From positions 248,001 to 312,000 of the forward strand of contig BDSL01000073.1 in assembly GCA_003116995.1 (NCBI GenBank): 64,000 bases of DNA, given 5' to 3'. The position numbers were made by a program, and so were the translations under genes. The notes under the pieces are model-generated. The model was not told where the DNA came from, did not search any database, and saw only the letters and a program-made list of their open reading frames with translations. Positions 33,270-45,080 of the stretch are shown piece after piece. Source of the stretch: Yamagishiella unicocca (lineage: Eukaryota > Chlorophyta > Chlorophyceae > Chlamydomonadales > Volvocaceae). How positions within the stretch are numbered: position 1 is the first letter of the stretch; every line of letters starts with the position of its first letter.

Positions 33270-33442
33270 CGACCGGCAGGCCGCCAGGGCCAGGCGGGCA
33301 CCAAGGCCAGGCGGGCACCAGGGCCAGGCGGGCACCAGGGCCAGGCGGGCACCAGGGCCAGGGGGGCACCAGGGCCAGGCGGGTACCAGGGCCAGGCGGG
33401 CACCAGGGCCAGGCGGGCACCAGGGCCAGGCGGGCACCAGGG
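33270..33442. repeat. 17-bp minisatellite, ~10 copies
   Basis: Unit GGGCCAGGCGGGCACCA. It opens long reading frames in several phases, which I do not regard as genes. Confidence 0.9.
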
Positions 33443-33708
33443 CCTTCAGGTCGCTAGTCGGACGCTCTGGGGCCACGGTGTGGGGGCGGGGGTACATTGC
33501 GGGGTGGGCAGACAGAACACCAATTATCGTCCAGTTGCAAGACATGACCAAGGCCACCGTGTACGACAAACAATCCTGCACTACGTCTCGCGGGGGACAT
33601 GTCGTGCACAGGCGCGAGTGCCGCCAATGTCCGCGTACACCCACAACGGCTCCACGGCTTTGGGCCCCTCCCCCGCCCCTCGTCATTCCATCCGTCCCAG
33701 CCGGCTGC

Positions 33709-36700
33709 TCAACCCACCTCCAGCACCAGCGTCAGCGTCTTCGCGACCTCGGCAGCGGCTGGCCGGCGGGCCGGGTCGCTATCCCAGCAGCTCAGTACCA
33801 GCGCCTTCAACTTGGGCCGGCAACGGTCTTCTGGGATGCACTTGAATGACAGCCGCTGGTTCGCCACAGTAACGCCGTACGCCACCTGGGGGCGTCGGCG
33901 CGGTGGGGGTAGAGGCGGGTTGCGAGGAAGACCCGTGTACGCGAGAAGAACCGTCTAGAACAGACGTTTCGAGATGATGCTCCAGCACATGGAGGTGGGT
34001 GGCGTGAGCCATGGGGCCACGCAGGCAGCGTTGCTGCTCTCGGCATCGACGCCGTGCACCCCAGAGCAGCAGACAGCGTCCTGACGTACGGCACGTACGG
34101 CTATCGTGACTGTTTCAAGAGAAGGTGCACGTTTTGGTTGGTTAGCCGGCGTGTTGTCGTACATTGTCGTCCGGCGCGCAGGGCCCATATGCCGGTTGCA
34201 CGTGACCGCGCACCTGCATCATGGGGAGGCCCTCCCAGGGCCGCTGTCCCGCCAGCATCTCCCACAACACAACTCCGAGCGAGTAGATGTCCTGGGAGGA
34301 AGGGAGGGTTGCAAAAACAAGGGGGGGGAAGGAGGAGGGGGAAGGGGGGACACAGTTGTCGCCACACGTGTTCGTGAGCTGTCCCGTGCGCACCACATTT
34401 GCGCAACGAAACTGTCCAGGTGGGTTATTTTATACCGGGACGGTGATGTTCACAGCGGAGGCCCAGGGAGGCTCGTACGCGTGTAAACAGCATATGATGG
34501 CGTAAGCAAATGATGGCGTCTCAGCGTGGCCTCAGCTACTCCTCAGCGTGGCCTCAGCTACTCCTCAGCGTGGCCTCAGCTACTCCTCAGCGTGGCCTCA
34601 GCTACTCCTCAGCGTGGCCTCAGCTACTCCTCAGCGTGGCCTCAGCTACTCCTCAGCGTGGCCTCAGCTACTCCTCAGCGTGGCCTCAGCTACTCCTCAG
34701 CGTGGCCTCAGCTACTCCTCAGCGTGGCCTCAGCTACTCCTCAGCGGCCAGCCATCGACACGTCTATCTGGCTGCTTTGCGGATAGACTTGCCCGCTTGG
34801 CACGATAAACGTCAATGTGCCGGCCCCGCCCGCCCGCAGCACCCCCCGCGCACCGTTCGGTCCGTGATGGTCAAGTTCCCCAACTCGAACGTCTCCGGAG
34901 CCATGTACGGCACCTGCAGGGGATGAGTCATGGCGCGTGGGTACACCACGAAGCGAAATGGCGCCACGTGCATGGCGGGGTTGCCAGGAAAACCCGCGTA
35001 CGAGGAAAGACCGTTTGTGACATACGTTTGGAGATGCATGCGTGGCGGGGGAGTCCTAGGCGCAGACGCAGCTCCACCGTTGGAGTTGGAACTCCAGGGA
35101 AGCCCAGCCTCACCCACAGTGGCGGCGCAGAGCGCAGCAGCAGCTTCAAAGTGTCGCAGCAGCATCTCGCTCACTCGCACCAAACCACACCCCGTTGCCA
35201 CACTACACGCGAACATAGCTTTGGCGAACCGCCGCGGGTGCGTCCCCCTTCCCCCCGCGCGCCCCGGTTATCGTGTGCGTCGTCCTTGTCATGATTGTGC
35301 AAAACACGCGTCTCCTTGCGACGCCGTACACGTCGTACACGTCGTACACCTCACCGTGCCGACCTCCGGGTTGCAAGTCATCAGCACCGTGTTGCGCAGC
35401 CGGGACAGCCCGAAGTCCTGTACGGCATGTACGACAAGGAGGGAGGGAGGGAGGGAGACGGGTGGGAGCGCCGGCGAAGGCGCCCGTCGGCCAACGGAGT
35501 GGGTGCTGGCGGCTACTCCACACCGCACAGGCACAGCAAAGGCAACATGGCATCGCCGCGCACCCACGTCATGGTCACCGCTATGGTCACCGCTATGAGA
35601 TGGCATGCTGCGCACCCCCAGGCCTCACCGCACTGCGCAGCCCCCTGGCCTCGCAGCACTCACCGCCAGCTTGGCCACCGGTCTGTCGCTGTCCGGCTGC
35701 GAGATGAGCACGTTGGCCGGCTTGAGGTCTGTGGGGTGTGTGTGTGGAGGGGTGGGTGCAGGGGTGGGTGGAGGCGTGGGTAGAGGGGTGGGTGGGTGGA
35801 GGTACAGGGCGGGTGTATGGGATGGGCGTATGAAGGGGTGTATGAAGAGGTGTATGGAGGGGCGTATAAACGGTCACGCACACCAGGATAGTGTAGTTGG
35901 GGCGGGAGGGCGGAAGGGCATGAGGTCAGGAGGTCAGGAGGTCCAGCTGCAGACCTCAAGTGGCGGAGTGCTGTCCGCGTCAGCATGACGCATCGAGGCT
36001 GCCTGAGGGGGCTTGGGGTCTCAAACGCCGCTGCTGTACGGCCCACCAGTGAATCACGGCCGTAGGCTACCACCGCCCCCTTCCCCACTGCACCACTGCC
36101 CCCTTCCCCACTGCACCACCGCCCCTTCCCCACCGCCCCCTGCCGCCCCTCCGACAACGGTGATAGGAACCTGGCGCCAGACCAACCCCAAAGATCTCAC
36201 CCCGGTGTAGGATCGTGGGATGAAGGTACGACAGCGCCCTCGCAATCTGGATGCCGATGATCAGCACCTGCCGTCGGGGGGCCCACGTGACACACGCGGG
36301 GTGTTGGGGGCTGGCGATCACTGCCGTCGGGAAGAGCCACGTGACACACGCGGGGGGTGGGGGGCTGGCGAACAAACCCGTGTATGTGGATCGTGGGTGG
36401 AGGGTGGAGAGCGGGAAGCGTGGGGACGACGAAGGTAACCCGACCGATCAGCGGCGGTTTCAGGCTGGGCTGCAGTTACTGATGCAGCAGGCGACCCGAC
36501 AGGCGGGCGACTTTGAACCATTTGTATCAGTCGACAAAGATTATTCATCCTGTACGATGTTAATTTAAGTTTTATTGTTTCTGCTAGGCAGGCGATTTTT
36601 CTCGTCACATGCGCGGGACGCGGGGCTCTGGATCTGGAGGACAAGTGGTGGTGAGCGTTTCCGAACTGGGCTGCTCGTCCTGCATGCCCGGCTGGATTCC

Positions 36701-39700
36701 CAGGCCCTCAGCAGCTGGTTGGGTTCCCAGCCCCTCAGCAGCTGGTGGCGAGGTGCGCTCGGGCGCAGCGGCCACCTACCATCGGCAGCGGCATGAGCTG
36801 GTCATCTTGTCCGTACAACAATCGGTCCAGGGAGGTGTCCATCAGCTCCATCACCAGACACACGTGCGGAGGGCTGGGGGGAGGGCACGTGGGCGGGGGT
36901 TTACAGAGAATCCGCGAATCCACGCGGGGGGGGGGGAGAAGGCTCGCTGTGAGGGGTGCGAATGTCAGGTGGGTGCACGTCAGGCCAAGGTCGCTGCCAG
37001 GCGGCCGGCGATGCTGGGGCCGTCTTAAGGCCGAAAGCACACGGCGCCCGACCCGCAGCCCCGGCCCCCCCAACGCGGTTCAAAACGTCTGTTTTAAACT
37101 GTTTTTTCTGGCATCCACGGGTCTTCCTCGAAACCCAACGAGGTTCCTCCCGAGTACGCCTCCTATACACAACTACGTGTCAGGAGCGCAGGGCGGGTCA
37201 AGGCGGTGGGTCTCCCTCATTGGAGGCTGGCTGCCACCTCCACGAGCAGGGCTGCAGGGGGGAAGTGCGCGGGTCGCATGGCTGTCATGCTGCTGGCTTT
37301 CACTCACTGGAGGCTTGCCGCCAGCAGGCGGACGATGTTTGGGTGCTCGCAGCGAGCCAGCACCTCCACCTCCTGCAGCAGCGACGACCAACAGAGCTCC
37401 TTTTGTTGCGTGTCCTCGTCCGTGGTGGGGTTGGTGGCGGTGCCATCCACCGCCTGCCGCCCGCTGCCACCCGCGTCCGGCGCCGGCGGCATCGCCTCCA
37501 TAAGGCCCGTGTTCATCAGCTTGACGGCCACCCGGCCGCCGCCGTACAGCCCCACCACGACGCGTCCGAAGCTGCCCTTGCCGAGGGTCTCCCTCAACAG
37601 CACCACCTCCCCCTCCTCCACCTTGACCTGCAAGTTGATGTCGTTCTGCAGAGGGGTCAGGGCGGTGACCGGTACCATCGCCAGGTCTTCCAAGTTGACA
37701 TGTGGCTTGCTGTTATGTCGCACAATGGACTCGCCGTCGGCTGGGGTCGAACCGGGATGTTGGGCAACGGGGAGGGCGGGAGGGAGTTCGTCTTTAGGTA
37801 GTAGTAAGTGTTACAGTGGGCCCCAGACCGGAAGCTAGAGCCATCGGGCGCATCGCCTGACACCGCTGAAAGAGACGCAGGTGTTAGGGGTCTGCCCGGG
37901 CTGGACCACTTTCGCCTAATCAGGCACCACGAGATGCCGCCATACGGTGGTGCCGTTCGTGCCACGGGAGCCACCCACGACTCAGACCCTTAATGACGCT
38001 CTACAGGCACCCGGTTGGCTGCGATTGCGATTTGCCAACCCCAAAGACCCCGACCCGTGGGTCCAGATGGCGCCGAGCTGACCTGCGGTATCAGCGGCAT
38101 TGCCACTCTGCCGAAGGATAACGCTTGCCGCGGCGACAGCGCCAACGGCCTCGCAGGGACGCGTTGGGGCGCTGCCCACCAAGCTGTTGGCCTCACTGCC
38201 CGTTGCGGACGGCCGATCGAATCCGGCAATCCCCGGATGCACCTGCTGCAGAACCTTCACCTTGACGATGACGGGCTGCTGGCCAGCAAGGCTGGGCGAG
38301 ACCCCGCTCCAGCTCTCGCCGGCAGCGCTGCAGCATCCGAGGGTCCGGGGGAGGAGGGAGGAGGGGAAGGGAAACAAATGACTAAGAGGTGCGGCCGTCG
38401 AGATGTCCGAATGGTGCCGGTGTGCCGTCGGCGATCTTGCCGTACGCCCAGGGGCGCTCCGACGGCCCGTATGGCCCGGCGAGGGTCTAAGATACTGCGA
38501 CAAAACCGTACGGCAGAACCGTACGGCATGATGCACGGCGTAACCCAGCCGGTGAGTACTCCCTCCCCTTCTCAATGACTGCCGGTCCAACAGCTCGTTT
38601 GCCTAGCTCTTCCCCACCCCCTGGACCCACACGAGAAGCCCCCTCCCTGGAGCCGCGAGAAGCCCCCTCCCTGCACCCACGAGACCCACGTGGGAGGGTC
38701 TTTGTACTTCGCACTCCGCTTGCTGCGCGCCCCCCGCCGCTTGTAAAACACCACGGCGAGCAGCCCTGCGACGCCCGCCAGGAGCGCCAGGCCTGAAAGG
38801 TAGAAGTCAGCATGTGAGAGACCATGGGAGTGAGAGACCCATGTGTTCATTGTAAAAAGGTAGAAGACAGCACGTGAGAGACCATGGGAGTGTGAGAGAC
38901 TCATGTGTTCATTGTAAAAAGGTAGAAGACAGCACGTGAGAGACCATGGGAGTGAGAGACTCATGTGTTCATTGTAAAAAGGTAGAAGACAGCACGCAAG
39001 AGACCAAGGGAGGTGTTCATGTGCGTGTACCTAAAATGTACCTAAAATGATATGAAAGGAGAAATGTGAAGGGAGGTATTTGTGTGTATACAAATAGGAT
39101 TAGGAGGAGATACATAAAGGCAGGTGTGTTGGTACCCGGTACGTTTGTGTTGATTCATCGCTAAGTCAGTGCTTCGATGCGCGTCCTTCAGGCAGTCTGT
39201 GTGCGTGCCTGCGCGCTCCGCCAGCCGCACCGTTGCGCCGGTTGAGGCAGAGCCGCCTCTTTTGTGTCGGTCAACTGGGCGCTAAGTCGGACAGCTAGCA
39301 CTGTCCAAGTAGTGTCCCCATTTTTCCGCGTCAAGTGCTCTGATCGATGGGTGCATGTCACATGAGCATGGAAATGCCAAACTGCAGCAACAGCCTCGCG
39401 TATCAACCAGCGTTGGAAGCAAAGAGCCATCAGGTCACACTGGTGCGCGTTCCCAACACCGGCTGGTACGGACAGTACGGACCGAGCACTGCGGCGTGCC
39501 GTACGAAACGCGCCCCCTTTTGACGTGCGCCAGACAGCCATCCGTACCTACCTCCGAGCAAGCCGCCTAGTAGGGGACCTAACGGTACGGACGCATCGTC
39601 GCCCTCTCCGTCTTCATCACCAGCCGCCAGTGGAAGTGATGACGGCGGCGGCGGCGGCGACGACGTCACTGCCCCCAAGAAATTCGCGCTCTCGCCTGGA

Positions 39701-42700
39701 GGGAACATCCTGTAGTAGCAGCCCACCAAACCACCAGATGTCTTGACGCAATCTTCCTCCATGATGACTGGGCACTGCAGGGTCCGAGTGACGTGTGAGG
39801 AGGGTGTAAGCGTGAGTAAGGATGGGTCACACATGACGACGACCCGGTTGAGTGTCGTACATCCCCCCTCCCCCGAGTGTCAAGTAAAACGATGATCCTG
39901 TCTAACTCCAAAACACTGCATAGCCCGAAGACGCAAGCTGTCTCGCAGAAAATGACAGCCCGGCCCTTCAAGATCAGGCTAGTCGCCTCCCCCCCTCCCC
40001 GCCTTACAGCTCCAGCGCCTTCGACCGGACGGCGACCAACCACCCCGCCTCGCCCCCTCGCGCGCCCTGCCCCGCACCCTCTACGCCCGCTGCGTACCAT
40101 GTAGTACACCTGGACCGTCCATAAGATGTAGTTGCTAGGCAGGGGAATCCCGGCGGAGCTCACGTAGGTGCCGTACGTTGCGATGTCCTTGTACATTCCC
40201 ACAGCCGGCCAGCAGCGCTGGAACGGCTGCGCGGAGCTGCTGTTCACACAGTCGCTCCACATCGCTATCCGCCCCGCTGACTGGACGCCCGGGAGCTCGC
40301 GTGGCCGATTCAGGTTTTCGGAGGAGGCCTTGTAGAACGAGGGGGGCAGGCAGGTGCCTGCGGTGGCCGCGCATGGTGGTCCCCATGCGTGGGGGCAAGG
40401 CAGGAGGGGGAGGCCGGAGGGGGAGAGGCCGGAGGGGGAGAGGCCGGAGGGGGGAGGCAGGAGGGGGGAGGACAGTAGGAGGACAGGGCAGAACGGTCCC
40501 ATCAATAATGGCCAAATGTGCAAGGCTGGGGTAATGGAGGGTTCAGGGTTTCGAGTCCTAATTAGGGTGGAAGCAGGTCATGCGGCAGGGTGGGTTAGAG
40601 GGGCTGAAAGGATGTCGGGGTCACGTTGACCGTTGGTTACACGCTCTGATACCCACCCACTCACGTTGAATATAGGCCCCGTCGGAGAACACGGCGAACG
40701 ACATTGGGAGGGAATCGTTGCGTGGGACGTTCACTAGAAGATCCACACCGGGCACCTGCGACATGTCGAACCACCGACAAGCGATAGTGGAGTAGTGGGG
40801 CAGTGGGGCAGTGGGGTAGTGGAGTAGTGGGGCAGTGTACAAATGGAGTAGAGGAGTAGTGGGGTAGTGGAGTAGTGGAGTAGCGGGGGCGAGAAGGGCC
40901 GGGCAAGGGCTCGGTCTGCAGCCGCCGTGCCGGCAAGAACCGAAACATGTACGATAGTGCACGTACGGCAATGTCACTATGCCGCAGGTAGGTGCCGGCG
41001 GTGCCGCACATTGCCTTTCAAAGCTGCTCACACCGCCTGCTTCGGGCACCAGGAGAGCCCCGAGCGGGCGGGGCGGTCCCTCCCTCGAGTCATGTAACCC
41101 ACACCGGCCACGACCGGAGACTGCAGAGCCTCCAGCCGTTACAGTTGTTCCGGTCCCACCGGCAGTTGGGCAACGGTACGCCCCCTCCCCCCAACCTCGC
41201 ACCGCATCCCCCACCACCCCCCACCCCCCACTCACCACCCCCCACTCACCACTGACCACCCACCACCTCAATCTGTAAGTATTCCCCCCTCACTCGGTTT
41301 GTCGACCGTGGATCTGCGGATCCTCTTATCACCCCCCCCCACCGGTCTCCCTCGAAACCCCCCCACCGGTTCTTTCCTGCAGCCGGCCCACCTGGAAGTA
41401 GGCCCCCTTCCTGACTCGGGCGAGCACCAGCCGAGAGAAGTTGAGGGTGACACCAGGGTCCAGCACCACCTGCGGTATGAAGGGGAGGAGACCCGGTTAC
41501 ACGACATACGAGACGGTGGGCATAAACTAGCTGGCGACTACAGTTTTCGGACACGCGTTTGCGTGTGCGTGCCAGAGAGCTTAGGGTTTTTATAAAGAAA
41601 CCCACCCCGGGGTGGGTTTCGAGGAAAACCCGTGGATGCCAGAAAAAACCGTTTAGAACAGACGTTTTGACGGGGCGGGTGGGGGGGAGCGTAGGAAGCT
41701 GTGTTGTGCGATGGGACGGGAGCAGCAGCAGGAATAGCAGGATGGGACGGGAGCAGCAGCAGGAATAGCAGGATGGGACGGGAGCAGCAGCAGGAATAGC
41801 AGGATGGAACACGGACCAGCGGTCTGCAACAGGGACGCACATTGCCTTACTTCGGCGCCCGCTCGAGCGTCTCTGAGCTGCCCAGCTCAAGCACGCCCGA
41901 TGAGCTGCCCAGCCCTGGCATCCCCGGACCCGTCCCCAGACCCATCCCTGGACCCATCCCTGGACGCATCCCTGGACGCGTCCCTGGACGCATCCCTGGA
42001 CGCATCCACTCCACGCTGTGGTGCGGCCTCGGGTTCTGCACCAACCCCGTTAACCCGCAGCAGCCAGCTGTGCACAACCTGGCTGTGATTCGCGTCGTCG
42101 CAGACAAACTGGGTCGCCTGCTACCCTCCCATACCCCCAAACGCGCCAAACCAGAAGTGTCACTCCTCCCATGTCCATTCACATGTACTTCCCGCCGCCC
42201 AACATCCCCAACATCCCCAACACCCCTAACAACCCCTAACACCGGGACACGCGGAGATTGCCCCCAGGTGCCACATCTGAAACGCTTCTGCTGTGGCCTT
42301 GCCCTCCGCCTCGCATCGCTCAATCGCGGACAGCGGAGGTTACAAGTGTGCCGCCTCGATGTGCAATAACACACCCTTGGTACCTTACCCCGCCGCGCAC
42401 GAAGCCAAAGTCCAGCAGGGGCCACTGCTCCTTTTTTCCGAAGGTGCCCAGGATCGTGAAGTTGCGCCCGAGTGGTATCGGCATGGGATGATTTGCCCAG
42501 TTAGACTCCGACAAGACGACGTCGGTGGAAATAAACGCGGCTCGAACCGACACGTCGGCCAAGGCCGCAACCAACTGCGAACCATCGCGGCATTCCACAC
42601 CCAACACGCCTTCGATATCCTTTTGGGCTGTTTCAGCTTGGTGCAGCAGCCGCGCCAGTGCGTTTACTTGCAAAGGAAACGCAATCATCAACAGCACCCA

Positions 42701-42769
42701 GGCGACCGTCGGCGTAAAGAGCTTTAAGAGTACATTATGTCGACCTCCACAAATGCGCGGTGCTCGCAT
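33709..42769 (-). CDS. Receptor-like protein kinase, TKL-type
   Basis: Fifteen exons (CDS 2,418 nt, 805 residues) chain in frame: 42769-42389, 41469-41392, 40755-40665, 40357-40098, 39774-39552, 38792-38690, 38327-38083, 37740-37308, 36873-36780, 36267-36201, 35728-35664, 35417-35355, 34913-34854, 34291-34214, 33885-33709. The start is chosen because it opens directly into a signal sequence (VAWVLLMIAFPLQVNA); an in-frame Met at 42961 adds unlikely sequence. Residues ~37-335 are extracellular. The membrane span is ~338-361 (PLLGGLLGGLALLAG..AVVFY) followed by KRR. Kinase motifs: glycine loop LGKGSFGRV ~513, catalytic Lys in VAVKL ~534, Glu in LLQEVEVL, HRDLKPANV ~657, DFG 681-683, YMAPE ~704, CW..DP..RP near the end. 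HRDLKP and CW.SDPARRP fit a TKL Ser/Thr kinase. Function: presumably phosphorylates proteins at the plasma membrane in response to an external cue; ligand unknown. A possible paralogue family is suggested by known volvocine kinases of this layout, not shown here. Confidence 0.85.
33916..33969 (+). repeat. Dispersed CGAGGAAGACCCGTGGAT element
   Basis: GGGTTGCGAGGAAGACCCGT, then GCGAGAAGAACCG and CTAGAACAGACG. In the kinase gene intron 33886-34213. Confidence 0.72.
34514..34745. repeat. 22-bp minisatellite in kinase intron
   Basis: About ten and a half near-perfect copies of CTCAGCGTGGCCTCAGCTAC plus TC, in the intron between exons 34913-34854 and 34291-34214. Confidence 0.92.
34976..35029 (+). 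repeat. Dispersed CGAGGAAGACCCGTGGAT element (diverged)
   Basis: GGGGTTGCCAGGAAAACCCG then GTACGAGGAAAGACCG; kinase gene intron. Confidence 0.55.
37082..37135 (-). repeat. Dispersed CGAGGAAGACCCGTGGAT element, full-looking copy
   Basis: AAAACGTCTGTTTTAAACTG, TTTTTTCTGGCATCCACGGG, TCTTCCTCGAAACCC. Kinase gene intron 36874-37307. Confidence 0.78.
37797..37950 (+). repeat. GTTACAGTGG-type repeat, copy 3
   Basis: GTGTTACAGTGGGCCCCAGA, CCGGAAGCTAGAGCCATCGG, GACACCGCTGAAAGAGACGC. In a kinase gene intron (37741-38082). Confidence 0.65.
38797..39010. repeat. ~60-bp tandem repeat, 3-4 copies
   Basis: Unit AAAAAGGTAGAAGACAGCAC, GTGAGAGACCATGGGAGTGA, GAGACTCATGTGTTCATTGT. In the kinase intron upstream of the transmembrane exon (38793-39551). 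Confidence 0.85.
41598..41670 (+). repeat. Dispersed element with 22-bp palindrome at its edge
   Basis: A perfect palindrome, AAACCCACCCC/GGGGTGGGTTT (41598-41619), runs into TTTCGAGGAAAACCCGTGGA and AACCGTTTAGAACAGACG. Longest copy of the family in the window. Confidence 0.75.
41711..41803. repeat. 31-bp tandem repeat, 3 copies
   Basis: Unit GATGGGACGGGAGCAGCAGC then AGGAATAGCAG, in the first kinase intron. Confidence 0.9.
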
Positions 42770-43504
42770 GGCGTCTACCAGAGTAAAGCCACTGTGGTTC
42801 ACTTCTGGCCCTCGGTTCGACCCTTTGCTACGGACGCATTTCAGTAAGCGTACAGACAAGCAACTAATGGCTCCAAATTGAGAGGATTGAGTATATAACA
42901 ATGTATGCATGTATATATGAGTTACTATAGTACTCCCGTGCTCGGCGGGTGTGCGTGCCACCGTGCGGCATGCTCGTTTACGGGTTGGTTTAAGCGCAAC
43001 GATACTCCTACTAGGAATAAGAGTGCTAGAAGTTCAAGCCTGAGCCTGCCTGCGAGTCCTGCGTAACGGGGCGACGGAGGGGTACCGTACCGTATCCCTC
43101 CGTACCGTATCCTTCTTACGCAAACGTTTGCGATTAACTAGCGCTACGGATTCGTTGCCATTGCCATTCCATGGTGCATTTACCAGGTACCACCGTTACT
43201 CGACGAAGTAGAGGGCCAATTTCCAACAGAGACGAAAAGAGGCCTTGAAGGCAGCGCGACAGAGAAGGCGGGCAACGCGCCACACAGGGAAGGGAGGGAG
43301 GGCGCGTGCTGAACGACAAAACAAGATTGTCTGCTTGCCAGCGCGCTGAGCTTAAGTCCTGAGGACACGGACTAGTGGAATTCTGCCGTACAGCCTCATG
43401 CCCAAGGCGCCAAGCGCGGCTCTACGCCCCCCCGCAAAGCCCGCATGAAATCCGCTCAGCGGGCACAGGTACCATGGCATAGCTGCCAAATTGTTGGGCT
43501 CGTA

Positions 43505-43690
43505 ATACTATGGTGTGTTACAGAGTCCTCAAGCCCGGGCGAACCCACGACAAGACGTGTCCTCTCTGTGTCCTCACGATGTCCGTGGCCTCACCTTGTG
43601 AGAGCCGGGGCTGAACCCGTCAGACGCCCGAAGGGGCACAGCGCACAGGGAAGCCTCTAAAAGCATAAGGCGATTTGGCCACCCGCCCGA
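43505..43690 (+). repeat. Degenerate dispersed repeat, copy 1
   Basis: GTCCTCAAGCCCGGGCGAAC, CCACGACAAGACG, then GAGAGCCGGGGCTGAACCCG and CAGACGCCCGAAGGGGCACA. Related blocks are at 43715, 47775 and 48893. Confidence 0.6.
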
Positions 43691-43714
43691 ACAGCATATT
43701 AACATATAATATGT

Positions 43715-43900
43715 AATAACAGTGTCCTCGAAAAGCACATTAGAACCCCGGCAAACCCAGGACAAGGGGGGGTTTGATAAGAGAATGGGGGGGCCCATAC
43801 CGAGATCATCGCACCGAATGACAAGCCAGCGGCAGCCGCCAGTAGAAGCCCCCCAAAAGGCATAAGGAAAAAACGTGACACCCCACCGCGCCCAAGGCGG
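43715..43900 (+). repeat. Degenerate dispersed repeat, copy 2
   Basis: AACAGTGTCCTCGAAAAGCA, CCCCGGCAAACCCAGGACAA, then GACAAGCCAGCGGCAGCC; leads directly into the 21-bp minisatellite. Confidence 0.5.
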
Positions 43901-43954
43901 CGGGGCCCCGACAAACAAGGCATTCCAAGGCCCACCGCTGGGAACACGGTGGGA

Positions 43955-45080
43955 CCATGCTCCAGCAGCCCGGCCCGACGGGCCAGCAGCCCGTACCCAC
44001 GGGCCAGCAGTCCGAAACCCCGGGCCAGCAGTCCGGACCCACGGGCCAGCAGTCCGGACCCACGGGCCAGCAGCCAGGACCCACGGGCCAGCAGCCAGGA
44101 CCCACGGGCCAGCAGCCTGGACCCACGGGCCAGCAGCCCGGACCCACGGGCCAGCAGCCTGGACCCACGGGCCAGCAGCCCGGACCCACGGGCCAGCACT
44201 CCGGACCCACGGGCCAGCAGCCCGGCCCGACGGGCCAGCAGTCTGGACCCACGGGCCAGCAGTCTGGACCCACGGGCCAGCAGCCCAGCCCGGACCCACG
44301 GGCCAGCAGTCCAGACCCACGGGCCAGCAGCCCGGACCCACGGGCCAGCAACCCGGACCCACGGGCCAGCAGCCCGGACCCACGGGCCAGTAGTCCGGAC
44401 CCACGGGCCAGCAGCCCAAACCCACGGGCCTGCAGCCCGGACCCACGGGCCAGCAGCCCAAACCCACGGGCCAGTAGTCCAGACCCACGGGCCAGCAGCC
44501 CAGACCCACGGGCCAGCAGCCTGGTCCCAAGGGCCAGCAGCCAGGACCCACGGGCCAGTAGTCCGGACCCACGGGCCAGCAGCCCGGACCCACGGGCCAG
44601 CAGTCCAGACCCACGGGCCAGCAATCCGGACCCAAGGGCCAGCAACCCAGACCCACGGGCCAGTAGTCCGGACCCACGGGCCAGCCCGGACCCACGGGCC
44701 AGCAGCCCGGACCCACGGGCCAGCAGCCCGGACCCACGGGCCAGCAGCCCAAACCCACGGGCCAGCAGCCCGGACCCACGGGCCAGCAGCCCGGACCCAC
44801 GGGCCAGTAGCCCAGACCCACGGGCCAGCAGCCCAGACCCACGGGCCAGCAGCCCGGTCCCAAGGGCCAGCAGCCAGGACCCACGGGCCAGTAGCCCGGA
44901 CCCACGGAACAGCAGTCCGGACCCACGGGCCAGCAGTCCAGACCCACGGGCCAGTAGTCCGGACCCACGGGCCAGCCCGGACCCACGGGCCAGCAGCCCG
45001 GACCCACGGGCCAGCAGCCCGGACCCACGCGCCAGCAGCCCGGACCCACGGGCCAGCACTCCGGACCCACGGGCCAGCAC
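43955..45080 (+). repeat. 21-bp minisatellite, ~53 copies
   Basis: Unit CAGCAGCCCGGACCCACGGG plus C, with point variants and occasional indels. As 21 is a multiple of three, several frames on both strands stay open (for example GPTGQQP and PDPRASS on +, GCWPVGP on -). I treat these as by-products, not genes. Confidence 0.93.

Larger units (their letters stand above)
29979..33708. other. Intergenic interval, no gene seen
   Basis: About 3.7 kb between the convergent EF-hand and kinase genes. I see no exon-like reading frames with splice sites. It holds two repeats of the GTTACAGTGG type, a perfect palindrome and a 17-bp minisatellite, listed separately. The 3' ends of both flanking transcripts should lie here. 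Confidence 0.6.
39552..42769 (-). other. Extracellular region of the kinase
   Basis: Exons 1-5. VECRDGSQLVAALADVSVRA, FTILGTFG, LLDFGFVRGG, VVLDPGVTLNFSRLVLARV and VPGVDLLVNVP give a run of short hydrophobic strands resembling a right-handed beta-helix sensor domain (inference). The later part is Cys-rich (MWSDCVNSSSAQPFQRCWP, CPVIMEEDCV, GGLVGCYYRMFPP), with potential N-glycosylation sites, and ends in a Pro/Asp/Glu-rich stalk before the membrane. Confidence 0.65.

Noticed and set aside
33181..33849. 222-codon + strand frame
   Set aside because: 17-bp minisatellite joined to the antisense of the kinase's last exon.
34526..34808. Open frames reading ASATPQRGLSYSSAWPQLLL repeats
   Set aside because: 22-bp minisatellite inside a kinase intron.
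37982..38590. 202-codon - strand frame as a separate gene
   Set aside because: Only its part 38083-38327 is used, as an in-frame juxtamembrane exon of the kinase; the rest is intron.
42770..42961. Upstream in-frame Met at 42961 as kinase start
   Set aside because: It would place about 64 unremarkable residues before the clear signal sequence; the Met at 42769 is better.
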